Origin: Phaeoceros laevis
Lineage: Eukaryota > Anthocerotophyta > Anthocerotopsida > Notothyladales
NCBI GenBank assembly: GCA_049999765.1
Contig: JBNGIQ010009481.1
Location: 311,350 to 375,349, forward strand
Reading direction: 5' to 3'
Length of the DNA: 64,000 nt
A program made the translations under genes and the position numbers. Below, piece after piece: positions 44,801-56,259 of this stretch. Within the stretch, counting starts at the first letter, position 1; every line of letters starts with the position of its first letter. The notes below the pieces were generated by a model. The model was not told the DNA's origin and searched no databases. It was given only the letters and a program-made list of their open reading frames with translations.

Positions 44801-45480
44801 GACTCCAACCCAGCTACCATCCTCGGAGATGCATCTTCGGCTGCTTGGCCTGCACCTGCTTGACCTGCATCTGTGGATCAAACCTACGGTAACTTGGTTA
44901 TCCTATTATCTTAGGTGTGTTTATGAAGCAGCAGTAGCCTCGCATACGGTCGCCAGCTCTCTTTTCAAGGGTTTGTGAAATAGGACTAGGGCACAAGTTG
45001 CTGAAGGGGGAGGAGGAGGAGGAGTAGGAAATCTCGAGCCCTTCGCCACTCAATGAGGTCATCGGTCATAAGTTGACCTTGCATACGTGTACAATCTGTT
45101 TTTGATTTTCATCCAACATAAATTGGAGCTCTCTTTGAACGGCGGCATGCCGGCTGCAAGGGACGACTTCCTGATCACGTCCTTCCATGCATCAGGGCGA
45201 GTATACGTAGTAGCCTTTTCTTCTTGTTTTGTGACTGCCTACAGGTAGCTTCTGCTGTTCATGGCCAGGGCTGTTGAACTGTTATCTTTGGAAGGCGGAA
45301 GGCAAGGACCTGTGTGAACAATATGTCAACAGGGAGTGGGTACTCAGGTAAACCTAAAACTTGGACACTCGGGGGTACTTCCAAGATTAAATTCACATTG
45401 GAACTTTGTTTCGTAGTATCCTCCATGAGGTGTCCCTGCAGGCAGGCAAGCAATCAGGGGAACTTGGGGTTGCTTTGAAC
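44801..45480. other. Intergenic, no gene recognised
   Basis: Short frames only, none with family resemblance. A GGA-rich run lies near 45.01 kb. Confidence 0.5.
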
Positions 45481-46090
45481 AGTGCCCAGGTAAGTGGAGA
45501 CTGCAGGCACGTGCTTGATTCCCTCTCTCATTCAGATGCTCTTTCTGCATGGCTTTCGTGAGCATGCTGCAGATGTAGATGGCCTTGAGAGCTTGCGGAC
45601 TGTGTGTGGATTGTGGGTTCCAACTCGTGGGTCTGCAGTGGCCCTGGAAGCTAGCTCGGTGGGATGGAGTTGTAGCTGCTTTGCATGTGGTGTAATTAAT
45701 GCATCATCGCATGTGGCTGGTATAGCTGATGCTCTTGAGCCGTGTTTGGACATATTTTGGTGCAAGGGCAACATCCTAGTGTTGGCGGAGACACAGACTG
45801 GTCAGTGTAGTGGCAAGCTGAGGTATGTGGGTGTGTGCAATCTGAGGCTTTTGAAAGGTGGGGCATGAATTCGTGACATCTGATGATATTATGCAAGCAG
45901 AGCTGCATGGCTGGGTACAAGGTGTGTAATCAGCTTGCAGATGTTGCAAATCTATGCTCAAGATTGCTGTCATTTTATTTCTAAAGAAGTGCTTGCAAGC
46001 AAGCATGTTCCTTGTAGGTGCGAGTAGACCTATATGAGGGAAGTGCACCCAAGACCAAGTTCCCGCCAGGTAGCTTTTCCTGTACATCAA
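45481..46090 (+). other. Unidentified open frame and inverted-repeat partner
   Basis: A frame of about 110 codons follows a possible acceptor near 45537 (MLFLHGFREHAADVDGLESL, later LRYVGVCNLRLLKGGA and a stop at 45866-45868). I do not recognise it. From about 45.74 to 46.08 kb the DNA is repeated inverted at 55.74-56.20 kb (shared words include GGGGCATGAATTC and AGCTTGCAGATGTTGCAAAT). It may be a dispersed repeat or a gene relic. Confidence 0.4.
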
Positions 46091-47087
46091 TTGCCTGGAT
46101 CTGAGCACTGACCCTGGTTAAAATTCCGGTTGGCAAAGACTTTTCTGTATGTGCAGGTGTTTTTTCTTGTTCTTGGAATTGTTCCTCATCTGTTGATCAT
46201 GAAATGCCCCTGTTCCTAAATGTCGATTGCACAGGTACGAGCTTCCGACCTCTTGGCATGCCTGAAAAACTCAGTGGATTAAATTTGATGAGTGAACTGA
46301 TTAGGGGCAGGAACTTGTGGCTTCTTGCCCAACCAAACACCAGAAAGAAACATCTTCTTCTTCTTCCATTTTGCATACATATTTCCAAGCAAGCAAGTGC
46401 AACTCTTCAAGTGCCGACGGCTCTGACAAGAGCAGGGGGCAGCTTCGAAAAACAGTTTGCCTGGGGTTGAGCATCTACTCTGTAACTGACAGACTACTCT
46501 AGACTATGTGGTGTTGATAGCGATCTCCGTCTGACGTCATACAGCTGGAATCCCTTGACCGATCCCTCCCTCACCAGTTGGGGGTCCCGACTGTTCAACT
46601 TGGGCGGCCCTGCCAGCGCCGCGTGGGCCCGTAGAGACAGTATGGCATGCTGGAACTGGAGGTTATTTTAGCGCGGGGGCTAGTAGGTGATTGGAGCAGA
46701 GCTGCGGAGGCCTCTCTAGAGTCATCAGCGCAGTTCCTGGAGGGAAAGGCGCCTCCGCCAGCATATCGAGAGAAGGGGAGTGAGGGAGACGTGGCATAAA
46801 TCACTCACCGTTTAGGCTTTGGCGCGCAGTCACCGGCACGGGTCCGGAGAATCGATGGCGGATCCATTGAAGATGCCAGCCTCCAAAGATTTCTCTCTGG
46901 GCAGGGGTGGACCCTCGGGAATAGATTCCGTGCCTCCACACAGCTTGGCCGGAGGGACCTGGTAGTCTAGATAGTTGAAAGAGCATACACGCTCACTGAC
47001 GAGTGATGAAGCTCCGATCCTTCAAGGAAGGTAGAGCTGTAAGTAAGCGAGTGAGCAGGAGCAGGAGGAAAGGAGGAAAGCCATTCC
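46091..47087. other. 5' flank of the first GT92 gene
   Basis: No coding region supported. Part of 46.31-46.36 kb repeats inverted near 3.9 kb. The last 100 bases are purine-rich leader sequence before the ATG at 47088. Confidence 0.45.
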
Positions 47088-49301
47088 ATGGCGCAGGCCT
47101 TTTTGCTGGGCAAGGCGGCGGGCGCCGTGGGAGGGCCTGTGATGTCGCTGCTGCTGCTGCTCCTCATGGTGCGAGCCGTGTTCGTGCTGCTGGACGCGGA
47201 ATTAGGTCGCGCCGTGGTGAGAAACTCGTGGTCGTCCGCAGGCGGGCCCGTGGATGAAGCAGGAGGAGTTGGAAGCAGGCGGGAGTTTGAGCCGGCCGGT
47301 GTTGCGCTTCACCCCTTTGTCTTGTTCAGCGCTTACAGGTACGTAGTCGCTGGTGCTGCCATAGTAGTGTTCCATGTCTGCAGGCAAGCAAGGCAAAGTA
47401 GTGTTCCATGTCTGCAGGCAAGCAAGGCAAAGTAGTGTTCCATGTCTGCAGGCAAGCAAGGCAAAGTAGGGTTCCATGTCTGCAGGCAAGCAAGGCAAAA
47501 CTCCAGAGTTCATGCATTCCTTCATCCATCCCTGAAGGAAGGAGGTGTTGAAAGCAATCACCCAAGGGAAGGCCTAGGGTTCCAATTGATTCTTAAACAG
47601 CCTCCCTCTCTCCCTCCCTCCCTGCCTGCCTTGTTGCAGAATGAATGGCAGCACGCTGTATGTGCTGGGGCTGGTGGCCAGGCTGGTGCGGGACCAGGGC
47701 AGGCCGGCCTTCCGGTGCGAGTGGCACCCTGCCTTCAGCACGTCGCAGCGGGTGGTGACCAGGGCCACATTGAACCAGGGCGAGACCGACTGGGGCAAGC
47801 TGCCCTACACGGAGGTGGTTCTGGAGTGCAAGTTCCCCAGGGACGTGGGGATGGACGGGGTGGGGGGCGCGCTGCACATCGTTGTCAAGGCTGCTCCCCA
47901 AGCGGGTGAGGTAGGTCTCGAACCATTAAATTCCTAGCTAGCACATGTCAAGATTATCCCAGGTACACGTCTTTCTTGCTCTGGTGGCTCAAGATGCTTG
48001 CAACAAACTTGTAAATTCTTGTCGTTGATTTCCAGCTAGCCGAGGTCATTCATTCGCTCATGAGTCCTGAAGTCGATTCATATCAATTGATTGCAACATT
48101 TGGTGATGAATTGAAGGTGAAATCTTGAACGACTTGAGAAGAATTGACAGTGGTGCGTGCTGTTGAATTTCAAGTGTAGGTTGCGACGCAGCGGGTAGCG
48201 AATCCCCTAGTGGAAGTGGCCGCCGTGGTGGCACTGCGGGAGGAGGTGGGGTACAACTTCACTGCCGCCACGGCGGCGCCGTACCGGCACAAGTACGCCT
48301 TCTGCAGCGCGCCCATCTCGGGCAGCATCCGGGCGGAGGTGCTTCGGCCGTGGCTCATCTACCACCTGCACGTCTACCAGGGCCGCAGCGCGCACTTCTT
48401 CCTGTACAACGTGGGCGGGCTGGACGCGCGCGCGCGGTCGATTCTGAAGCCGTTTGTGGACGCCGGGCTGGTGACGGTGTGGGACATTCTGGAGCAGCCG
48501 CTGTACCCGGCGTGGTGGACGTCGCAGATCCTGTTCATGGACGACTGCGTGCACCGCAGCCGCTTCTTGGCCGATTGGGTGGTGTTCCACGACTTTGACG
48601 AGTTCGTGTACGTGGCGCCCCCGCTGACGCTGGCGGGGCTGCTGGAGACGCACGCGGACGCGGCCATGGTCACCTTTGGGAGTTGGGAGATCGATGTGGA
48701 GACGTGCAGGGCGCGGGAGGAGAAGACGGATTTGTGGCCGTTTTACAGGATGCTATGGCGAAGTCCTCGCCCGGAATGCAGGTACTTACTAAAGATCTCC
48801 AGGGCTTTAGAACACTTGTCAGATATATCTATAGTTGAATTCATCCACGGGTTCATTGACCAACATTTGAGAGAATACATGTGTGCAATCATATATCTGT
48901 GCAGGGACAGGCTACAAAAGGACCCGCATGTGTGCATCGGCTCCTTCGCCCGTCGCAAATACGTGCTGAACCCGCGCAAGGAGATCTCGGTGGTGGTGCA
49001 CTACACCCTGGGGAGCTCTTACCAGCAGGCGGTGCACTTGCACGCCTCGGTGGCGCGAACCGAGCATTACCGCGGCATTTTCAGCCTGGAAAAGCAGCCG
49101 TGCAGCAACGCGCGCTCACGTGGGGTCCCGGTGCCCAACAACCCCAAGCGCTTTTCCTGGAGCTCCAAGGAGATGGAGTGCGCGCTGTGCCCGCTGGTGC
49201 CTCAGGCCATGGCCTCCGTGGAGGCACTCTTCAACTCCACGCCGCAAGGCCACGCCTTTGTGCAACAATTGTTGCGTAATTCCAGAACGCTCTCCGATTG
49301 A
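47088..49301 (+). CDS. GT92 family glycosyltransferase (galactan-synthase-like), gene 1
   Basis: Exons 47088-47338, 47640-47910, 48180-48781 and 48905-49301 join in frame to 506 residues. Residues about 17-38 (MSLLLLLLMVRAVFVLL) form a type II membrane anchor. The catalytic domain begins near KYAFCSAPI, with WLIYHLHVYQGRSAHFFLYNVGG, WTSQILFMDDCVHR and the metal-binding DFDE at residues 312-315, followed by Cys-containing segments and HYTLGSSYQQAVHLH. Plant GT92 proteins act in the Golgi; the characterised ones add beta-1,4-galactose to pectic galactan. Donor and acceptor here are inferred from the family only. A related GT92 gene lies 4 kb downstream and an O-fucosyltransferase-like gene between them. 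Confidence 0.88.
47367..47499. repeat. Minisatellite in intron 1 of GT92 gene 1, four 34-bp units
   Basis: Units start at 47367, 47401, 47435 and 47469 and read GTGTTCCATGTCTGCAGGCA then AGCAAGGCAAAGTA. Each contains CTGCAGG, which resembles a 3' splice site. The last unit has one substitution and diverges at its end. Confidence 0.95.
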
Positions 49302-50671
49302 TCGCTCTCTAATCTGTATGCGTTTACTTGCAAGCCCCGCCCTCCGACAAGTTTGCAATATTATTCACTGTAGAACTACCGTAAGGAACTTACTCCAGAT
49401 GGGCGGATTTCCGTCATCCCCTACCTGCCAGTGCCAGCCGCCACTTGACATTTGTTTTTAGGGAGCCTGCCAGGCAGCCAAAAACAGTAGGGACCCCGTG
49501 CAGTTAAAATCGCTTTTCCGGGAAAGAGTTCGTTTTGCCCACGGGCAGCCCAGCCCACCACTAGTACTAGGGGGTGTACACGCCGTGTCGACTCCTCGAT
49601 GGGGATCGGGCAGGGCAGACCCGAGGGAGACGTACCCGACGATCTCCGAAAACTATGATTGATGGTATCACGTGGTGCTCGGCTTCACCTACGCCCCAAG
49701 TCCTCCCGGAATTTTAAGCGGCTGCAAGTGGCTGCGTTTTCCAGCAGAGCCGTTGCTCTAATAATAAAAGCTTCCCTGTAAAAAGGCGTCTCTCCTGCCT
49801 GGCCCTACCTGCTTGCAGAGGCAGCCCTGCTTTCCCGGGGAGCCTTCTTCACCGCCAGCTGCGACTGGGGCCGGGCCGAGACGTCACTGGCATCGTGGTG
49901 GACAGGCAGACACACCTGTAGGTCTACTTTTAACAGAGCGTCCACGGCTAAATTTATTCGTCACGAACGATTTCATCGACCGGGGAAGGTCGCGCAACAA
50001 GCCACTCCTCCCTCCGCATGGTTCATGCTGGGATGAGCTGGCGCGCCGGAGTTGGCGCAGTCTGATACCGTATCGGAACGGCATCATCGTCAAATAAAAG
50101 GTGCCTCGTGTGGAGGCATCTGTAAAGTGCTGCCAGTTGCAGGCCTAGGTAGGCCTAGCTGGGATGTTGGCGCAAGCTTGTTGTTCGGTAAATCTGTTAC
50201 TTTGGTGACCAGTCTAATCATATACCACACCCGTGGGGTTCATGGTGAACGAGGAAAGTCACACAGAATGGCAAAAACAGACGGGTCCGTCCATGTGGTG
50301 CGCAGTTTGCAGGCTGCTGTTGCGCCGCAGCTGTGCTTCCTCTTCACCCGAGCTCTATCTAGTTCCAACTTTCCTGTGGCCGTATCTGATCCCGCTGGGG
50401 TATGCGTCAATTCGGAATGTTCATTCGAACGGTGGCCAGCCAGCCCTGGAGCTCCAGAGCTCTCTTTCATCCACAGTTTGTCGATGGTATCACAAAAAGT
50501 TGACATCAAGTGTTTGTTCTTTAATTCGACCATCAATATTCTCATTGGAACCTTGGAAGGTTATGTTCGGTTGGATTCGCTGCTGCTCTCCGGAGAGCGC
50601 TTGCAAGATTTCAAGAAAAGGCCTGCCTGCCTGCCTGCTTGCCCCTGCCTTGGAAGTTCTAAGTTGAAATT
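49302..50671. other. Intergenic between GT92 gene 1 and the O-fucosyltransferase-like gene
   Basis: Short frames only. At about 49.56-49.61 kb it contains a copy of the dispersed word GGGGGTGTACACGCCG with CGACTCCTCGATGGGGATCG. No gene supported. Confidence 0.5.
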
Positions 50672-52656
50672 CTAAAAGGGCCGGCCAAAGAAGTCGGTGT
50701 CGTTGAAGAATGGCAGGGGCTTGGGCGAGTGCGGGAAGCGGCGGCACAGATCCTGGTCCTCGCAGCTCAGCGTGCCCAGCGCCGCCCGCATGAACACAAT
50801 GTCCTGCGTGAAGGTGGAGTGCAGCGTGCCCATGAAGACGCTGGACATGGCGCAGATGGCCTTGTCCAGCATGGCCACCGCCAGCGGGCTGTCGCCCAGC
50901 TTGTCCACCACCCATCGCTCCGCCCAAGTCCAGCGCACCGCGAACGCGGAGGGGTTGGTGATCACCACCAACCCCGCCGGCGCCAGCATCCTCTCCAGCG
51001 CGCCCAGCTCCGCGGGCCTGGCGTCCGTGGCCGCGTACACCACCCGGATCCTGCTCCCCTCGTCGTCCGCGCCCGCGTTCAAGCCCGCCAGCTTCTCCAG
51101 CACGCAGCGCGCCGTGGCGGCCACGGAGTTGATCCTGCACAGCTGCCGGGCGGCGCCCGACTCCCGGCAGTCCGCGTCGTTCCAGAACTGCAGGAAGTCG
51201 GTGCGCCGCCAGTGCACGGCCACGAAGCCGTCCGCCCCCAGCACCGTGCTCACCATGCCCTTGGCGGCCTCCAGGATGGCGGCGTGCGGCTGCACCAGGA
51301 GCGTGCACGCCAGCCCCCGCAGCGGCGGCCGCTCCGGCCGAGCGGTCCACTCCGGCGGCATGTCCGGGAACGCGCCCGTCCAGAAGCCGTCCTCCTCCGC
51401 CCACAGCCGGAGCGGCGTGCCCGGGAAGGGCACCATCCAGAAGAGGTCGCCCAGCGAGACGAGCGACTCCTGTACGGCGCCGAAAACCGCGAAGAAGTCC
51501 GCCATGGAGTGCACCTTGCTCCGCACATTCTCCCCTCGCTCCGGCACCACTACCAACGCCTCCGCCGCCGCCGGCCACAGCCGCCGCGCCGTGGCGGCGC
51601 TGTAGCGCTTGAAGTGCATCACCCGCTGCACCTGCACGGCCGCGACCGTGCCGGTGCGCTCCCGGTACTCGGCCAGAGTGATGATGGTGGTGTTGGCGGC
51701 GTCGCCGATGCAGCGCCGCGCGTGGTGCACGTCGAAGAGGAGGCGCCACTCCAGGCCCAGCGGCCCGGGCTCCTTCTCCGGCACCACCAGCGTCCGGTTG
51801 AGCAGCGCCGCCAGCAGCACGTAGGTCTGCATGCACAGCATCCGGTTGGAGTCCCGCCCGTTCATGCACAGCGGGAAGAGGAACTTGCCGGGGCTGGGCA
51901 CCCAGGGCTCCATCACTGGCACCACCGCCTCCGCCGCCGCCGCCTCCTTGGCAATGCTCGCCCTGTACTTGTCGCAGTACTGCAGCTTGCGGAGCTCCCG
52001 CGCCTCGGGGCTGTCCACCGCCACCTGCCGCAGCATCGCGCTCACATCCGTCTTGGCCTCCCCGCGCTCCACCAGCGGCCCCTTACCTGCCATGGCTCGG
52101 GACACCGCCGACTCCACCCGCTGCTCCAGCGACTGCAGCCGCCGGTCCACCACCTGCCGCATCGCCTGCGCCGCTTCCCAGCTGCTGCTGAAACCGCCAT
52201 AGCCTCCTCCTCCTCCTCCTNNNNNNNNNNNNNNNNNNNNNNNNNNNNNNNNNNNNNNNNNNNNNNNNNNNNNNNNNNNNNNNNNNNNNNNNNNNNNNNN
52301 NNNNNNNNNNNNNNNNNNNNNNNNNNNNNNNNNNNNNNNNNNNNNNNNNNNNNNNNNNNNNNNNNNNNNNNNNNNNNNNNNNNNNNNNNNNNNNNNNNNN
52401 NNNNNNNNNNNNNNNNNNNNNNNNNNNNNNNNNNNNNNNNNNNNNNNNNNNNNNNNNNNNNNNNNNNNNNNNNNNNNNNNNNNNNNNNNNNNNNNNNNNN
52501 NNNNNNNNNNNNNNNNNNNNNNNNNNNNNNNNNNNNNNNNNNNNNNNNNNNNNNNNNNNNNNNNNNNNNNNNNNNNNNNNNNNNNNNNNNNNNNNNNNNN
52601 NNNNNNNNNNNNNNNNNNNNTCTCCGCAGCCCCCGCACCAGCACCTCCGTATGCAT
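50672..52656 (-). CDS. Plant O-fucosyltransferase-like glycosyltransferase, interrupted by a 400-N gap
   Basis: The intact C-terminal frame runs from about 52.2 kb to the stop at 50672, about 500 residues. The likely start is the ATG at 52654-52656 (MHTEVLVRGLRR), just before the gap 52221-52620; a glycine-rich run (GGGGGYGG) leaves the gap on the other side. Family features are FPLCMNGRDSNRMLCMQTYVL, the donor-binding FVAVHWRRTDF (near 51.19-51.22 kb), VVYAATDARPAE, and ICAMSSVFMGTLHSTFTQDI. This fits the large plant GDP-fucose O-fucosyltransferase-like group (type II Golgi proteins acting on cell-wall glycans or proteins). The exact acceptor is unknown. GC is extreme, so the long reverse frames are shadows. 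The membrane anchor is presumably hidden in the gap. Confidence 0.8.
52221..52620. other. Assembly gap (400 N) in the O-fucosyltransferase-like gene
   Basis: The gap starts in a GGA/GGN-rich run, a likely cause of the break. It hides the N-terminal region. Confidence 0.95.
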
Positions 52657-53131
52657 CGCTCGTGAACTCACAGCAGGCCCTGGCGCCCGGCCTGGCCCGG
52701 CCTGGCCTACTCGAGCTCGGGACTCCTCCCGCGCGGTAGACTCGTCGACCCTACCCTAGAGGAAGGGAGAGAGCGCGTCCCACCGCGTCGCATCACCAGC
52801 ACCAGCCAGGCAGACACGTTGATGGCCAGCTGCTAACGAGCCAACTTGTCAGGCTACTTGTAAAAAAAGAAAGTGGGTTCCGCGCTTTCGGCGGTCTCTC
52901 TCCCATGAATGATGAATGAATGAATGAATTCTTTACTTGCGGGTTGTCGTCCACGGCTGGGTGACGTTGTTGCAGCCCTTCCTCCTCCAGGGAGGGCTAC
53001 AGCTAGGGAGCTCGGCAGCAGCCCGGGCTTCTTGCGCTTCCTTCCAAGGTTTCGCCCTGGGATAGTAGAAGTAGTAAGGGGGTGGACACGCCGGAACGAC
53101 TCCACGCGGGAATTAGGCGCGCTGCCACCTG

Positions 53132-55186
53132 ATGGGGCCATGGGGGCAGCCCACGCGCAGCAGGATGAAGGTCCTCCTGGAAGGCCTCCTGGAGCTGAAG
53201 CAGCCGTCCATGACGACGCTCTGCTCGGGCTTCCGCTCCGTGCTCACCACGCTCATCTTGGTGCTCAACCTGTACCTGGCCAGCCTGCTGCTGCGCCCCT
53301 TCCAGCAGCAGCAGCCGGGCATGGACAGCAGCAGCTGCGGGTTCGTGCAGCTGTCCCCGGCGCTGCCACAGGATTTCGTGGCCCTCAAGAAGGCGGGGCT
53401 GCTGGTGGACTCGCCCTTCCGCACCGCAGGCGTGTTCGTGCACTCCGTGGTGCTCACGGGCGCGTACCGCACCGGCCCCGCGGGCTGGGCGGTTGTCGGC
53501 CTGGGCGCCACACCCGTGTTCCGGGACAAGGCCAAGGCGGAGCTGCAGTGCGTGTGGCTGGACGCGGACGCGGACGCGGGCCGTGGACGCGGAGTGGCGA
53601 GCCAGACGGTACGGTGGGACACTCCGGGGCTCAACTACGCGCCGGGAGCGTACCTCACGCTCGCCATCGACTGCGTGTTCGCCAATCCGGTGGGCGCCAA
53701 CGCCGGTGGCGGCGCTCTGCTGCTGCGGGTGAGCGAGAACAGGCAGAGGATGGGGGACCTGAGGCTGAGCACCGTGCAGCCCATGGTGGGGTGGAGCGGC
53801 CCCGCCGACCGGGACGCCTGGATGTTCCAGGCCCTGCAGCCCCAGGTGTACTCCGCCATGGGGCCCGGCCGCCCCGCGGATCACCCCATCGAGCTGGTGG
53901 CGGCCACGGAGCGGCCGCGCCAGTACGACCCCGCCACCTACTCCCGCCCCTACCGCTACCACAATCTCTACTGCGGCTCGCCCCTGCATACCTTGCACGG
54001 GAACCTCAGCGTGCAGGCGGTTATGGAGTGGCTGTCCTACCACTACCACTTTTTGGGCACCGACTCCCATTTCGTGCTGCACGACGCCGGCGCTTTGAGA
54101 ACGGATCCTCCAATGCTAAAGGTACCTTGTAGGAACCTTGCCTTTGCCTAAAGTTGCCAGCAGCACCTGTATTGTAAGTACGGTGTGTGTGTGACTATTT
54201 GAGGAGGTAGACCTGCACATGGTTTGCAATTCATTCATTCCTTCATTCATGAACTCGTCCATACAGCACAAGTTTGTTGCAAAAAATGTTGAATTCATGT
54301 TGCAGGCCCTGGAGCCGTGGATCCAGCTGGGAATCGTGGTGGTGGAGAATGTAGAGAACCTGCTCCACTTCGACACCTTCTACTACAACCAGAACCTCAT
54401 CCTCAACGACTGCCTCCACAAGTACAAGCACGCCGCAGAGCGGCTCTGGTTCTTCGACGTGGACGAGTACATCGTCATCAGACCCCCCCACACCCTCCAG
54501 TCTATCGTCACCGACAATGCCGATGTGGACATCCTCAAGTTCCAGCAACTCAAATTCTCCGACAGGCTCTGCCGTCCGGAATCAAGGTAGGTTTACATTT
54601 TCACCTGTAGACAGGTAGGTCTCCGGAGATGCAATTGGTTGTGAGTGAGCCAGTCCCAAGACCTAGCTAAAAGAGCTGTGAACATCCAGTGCTATCCATG
54701 GCTATTGAAATTGCTGCCTCTAGAGGTACCTAACGTTTTCCCTGTGGACCGGATGGATACTCCTCAAGGAAGGGCGTGGAGACGAGGTGGAATGCGGAGT
54801 CGCTGTTTTTCCGCAAGGGCGCGGACCATCCCGGGGAGCAAAAGTATGTGATGCTCAACCCGCGCAACATACTCAGCGCCGGAATTCACGAGCCCTTCCA
54901 GTCCACTCTCAGCAAAGGCACCTTCTCGCAGCGGGTGCTCAACATCACCTCACAGGCTGCCTACTACCACTACCACGACACCATCATGGCCAAGAAGGCG
55001 GACCTGTGCTCCATGCTGCTGCCGCCCAAGGCCACCAAGGGCAAGGCCAACACCACAGGGCTGGCCTCCAGGCGCGGATTTCTGTACGACTGGGAGTACG
55101 ATGATGCCATCTTGCCGCAGGTTGTTGCCGCCAAGAGCTACATCAAGGGCTTCTTCGCTGCCAGGAAGATCCCCAGTCCAGTTTAA
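53132..55186 (+). CDS. GT92 family glycosyltransferase (galactan-synthase-like), gene 2
   Basis: Exons 53132-54121, 54306-54586 and 54769-55186 join in frame to 562 residues. The ATG at 53132 (MGPWGQPTRS) or the in-frame ATG at 53165 could start it. A membrane anchor at about residues 37-56 (VLTTLILVLNLYLASLLLRPF) is followed by a long luminal stem. The catalytic region has HNLYCGSPLHTLHGNLS, WLSYHYHFLGTDSHFVLHDAG, YYNQNLILNDCLHKYKH and the metal-binding DVDE at residues 381-384, then KYVMLNPRNILSAGIHEP and HYHDTIM. It diverges strongly in its N half from GT92 gene 1, so the pair is not a recent duplication. Golgi location and beta-galactan-type activity are inferred from plant GT92 relatives. 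Confidence 0.88.
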
Positions 55187-55275
55187 TTAGCCAACTACGT
55201 ATGTATACTAGTTAGTTAAGTTAGGAACGGGTCTGCTTCTTCCAAGGGCAAGGCAGTCCCGCCAGCCGAGAGACC

Positions 55276-55334
55276 ACGTTGCGCTATGGGATTTGGTGGC
55301 AACCCAAGCTTGCACAAACCCCATAGTGCAACGT
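55276..55334. repeat. Inverted repeat (hairpin), 20-bp arms
   Basis: ACGTTGCGCTATGGGATTTG and, after a 19-base loop, CAAACCCCATAGTGCAACGT pair at 18 of 20 positions. It lies about 90 bases after the stop of GT92 gene 2, so it would be in or near its 3' end. Confidence 0.8.
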
Positions 55335-55739
55335 CTTTCAAGGACTTGTAAGTGTCTAGAGTGTCTCCAGAGACTCCTTTTTTTCCAGCGCTGCCCACTG
55401 GAGAGTACTACAATTAGACCTGCAGATGAATGGATGCTCCTAAATATTCTCTTCGAGATCCTAGTCTGGCAGAACCTGAGGATGGGCCCTTGAGCATAGT
55501 ACAACCTTGTCCACACCTGTGCGATTGAAGTACCTTGCAATTCTGGACAAGTCACACTGCTTGGCAACATCTGCAAAAAAACTTCAGAATTTTGCCAACC
55601 CAAAAAGGTCAGTGCAAAGATCTAGAGCGGAAACCAGCAATTGACAGCTGCAGGTAAAGCTGCTGTGCAAAGCCCGAAAACCAAATTTGGAAAAATGCGT
55701 GCTACAGATCTGCCACAAGTTTTATTGTGTTGACCAGCC

Positions 55740-56205
55740 CTGGCGGGAACTTGGTCTTGACTGCACTTCCCTCGTATCTATAGGCAAGTGTAACATGCTT
55801 CCAAGCAGAAATGAAATCGAAGCAATCTTGTAATAACTCGTACACTTCATCTTATGCTCGGCTTAGATCAACAGCCCAGGTGGTTAGAACAAAGGACTCA
55901 AAATCCTTGTGTCAGTGGTTGGAATCCACTTCTGAACATAATAGACTAAAGCTTGGAGTTAAACACCATTTGCAACATCTGCAAGCTGGTTACGGACCTT
56001 GTGCACAAAGGTCCCCAGCCAGACAGTTCGAGCTCAGCTTGCATATCATCATCAAGAATTCATGCCCCGCCTTTAAAAAGCCTAAATTGCACACAAGCCC
56101 GTCGACTCACATCCTTCAGATTCCCACTGCACTGGTCTGTGTCTCCACCAACAGTCGTATGTTGCCTTCAGCCTTTTGCACCCAAACACCTCATCTTTTA
56201 TGTCA
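55740..56205 (-). repeat. Inverted partner of 45.74-46.08 kb
   Basis: The reverse complement shares GGGCATGAATTC, AGCTTGCAGATGTTGCAAAT, GAGGGAAGTGCA and AAGACCAAGTTCCCGCCAGG with the forward strand at 45.74-46.08 kb, in the same order. The two copies face each other across the glycosyltransferase cluster. Confidence 0.75.
55868..55935 (+). tRNA. tRNA-like sequence, probably a pseudogene
   Basis: A 68-base stretch has a perfect 5-bp anticodon stem (AAGGA/TCCTT) with loop CTCAAAA, implying a CAA anticodon, and a perfect 5-bp T stem (AGTGG/CCACT) with loop TTGGAAT. The acceptor stem pairs at 5 of 7 positions and the D arm is poor. A true tRNA-Leu would need a long variable arm, which is lacking. 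Most likely a decayed tRNA or tRNA-derived repeat. Confidence 0.35.
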
Positions 56206-56259
56206 AGAGTTGCAGGGTAAGTGCCACTTATATGCTGTTGTTGGACGTCTGTAAGGGAG

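Noticed and set aside
50729-52759. 676-codon plus-strand frame over the O-fucosyltransferase-like gene
   Set aside because: Antisense shadow in high-GC DNA that also reads straight through 400 Ns. No recognisable domain.
52924-54132. 402-codon frame and a 359-codon antisense frame at GT92 gene 2 exon 1
   Set aside because: Alternative frames of the same GC-rich exon. Only the 53132 frame has a membrane anchor and joins to the catalytic exons.
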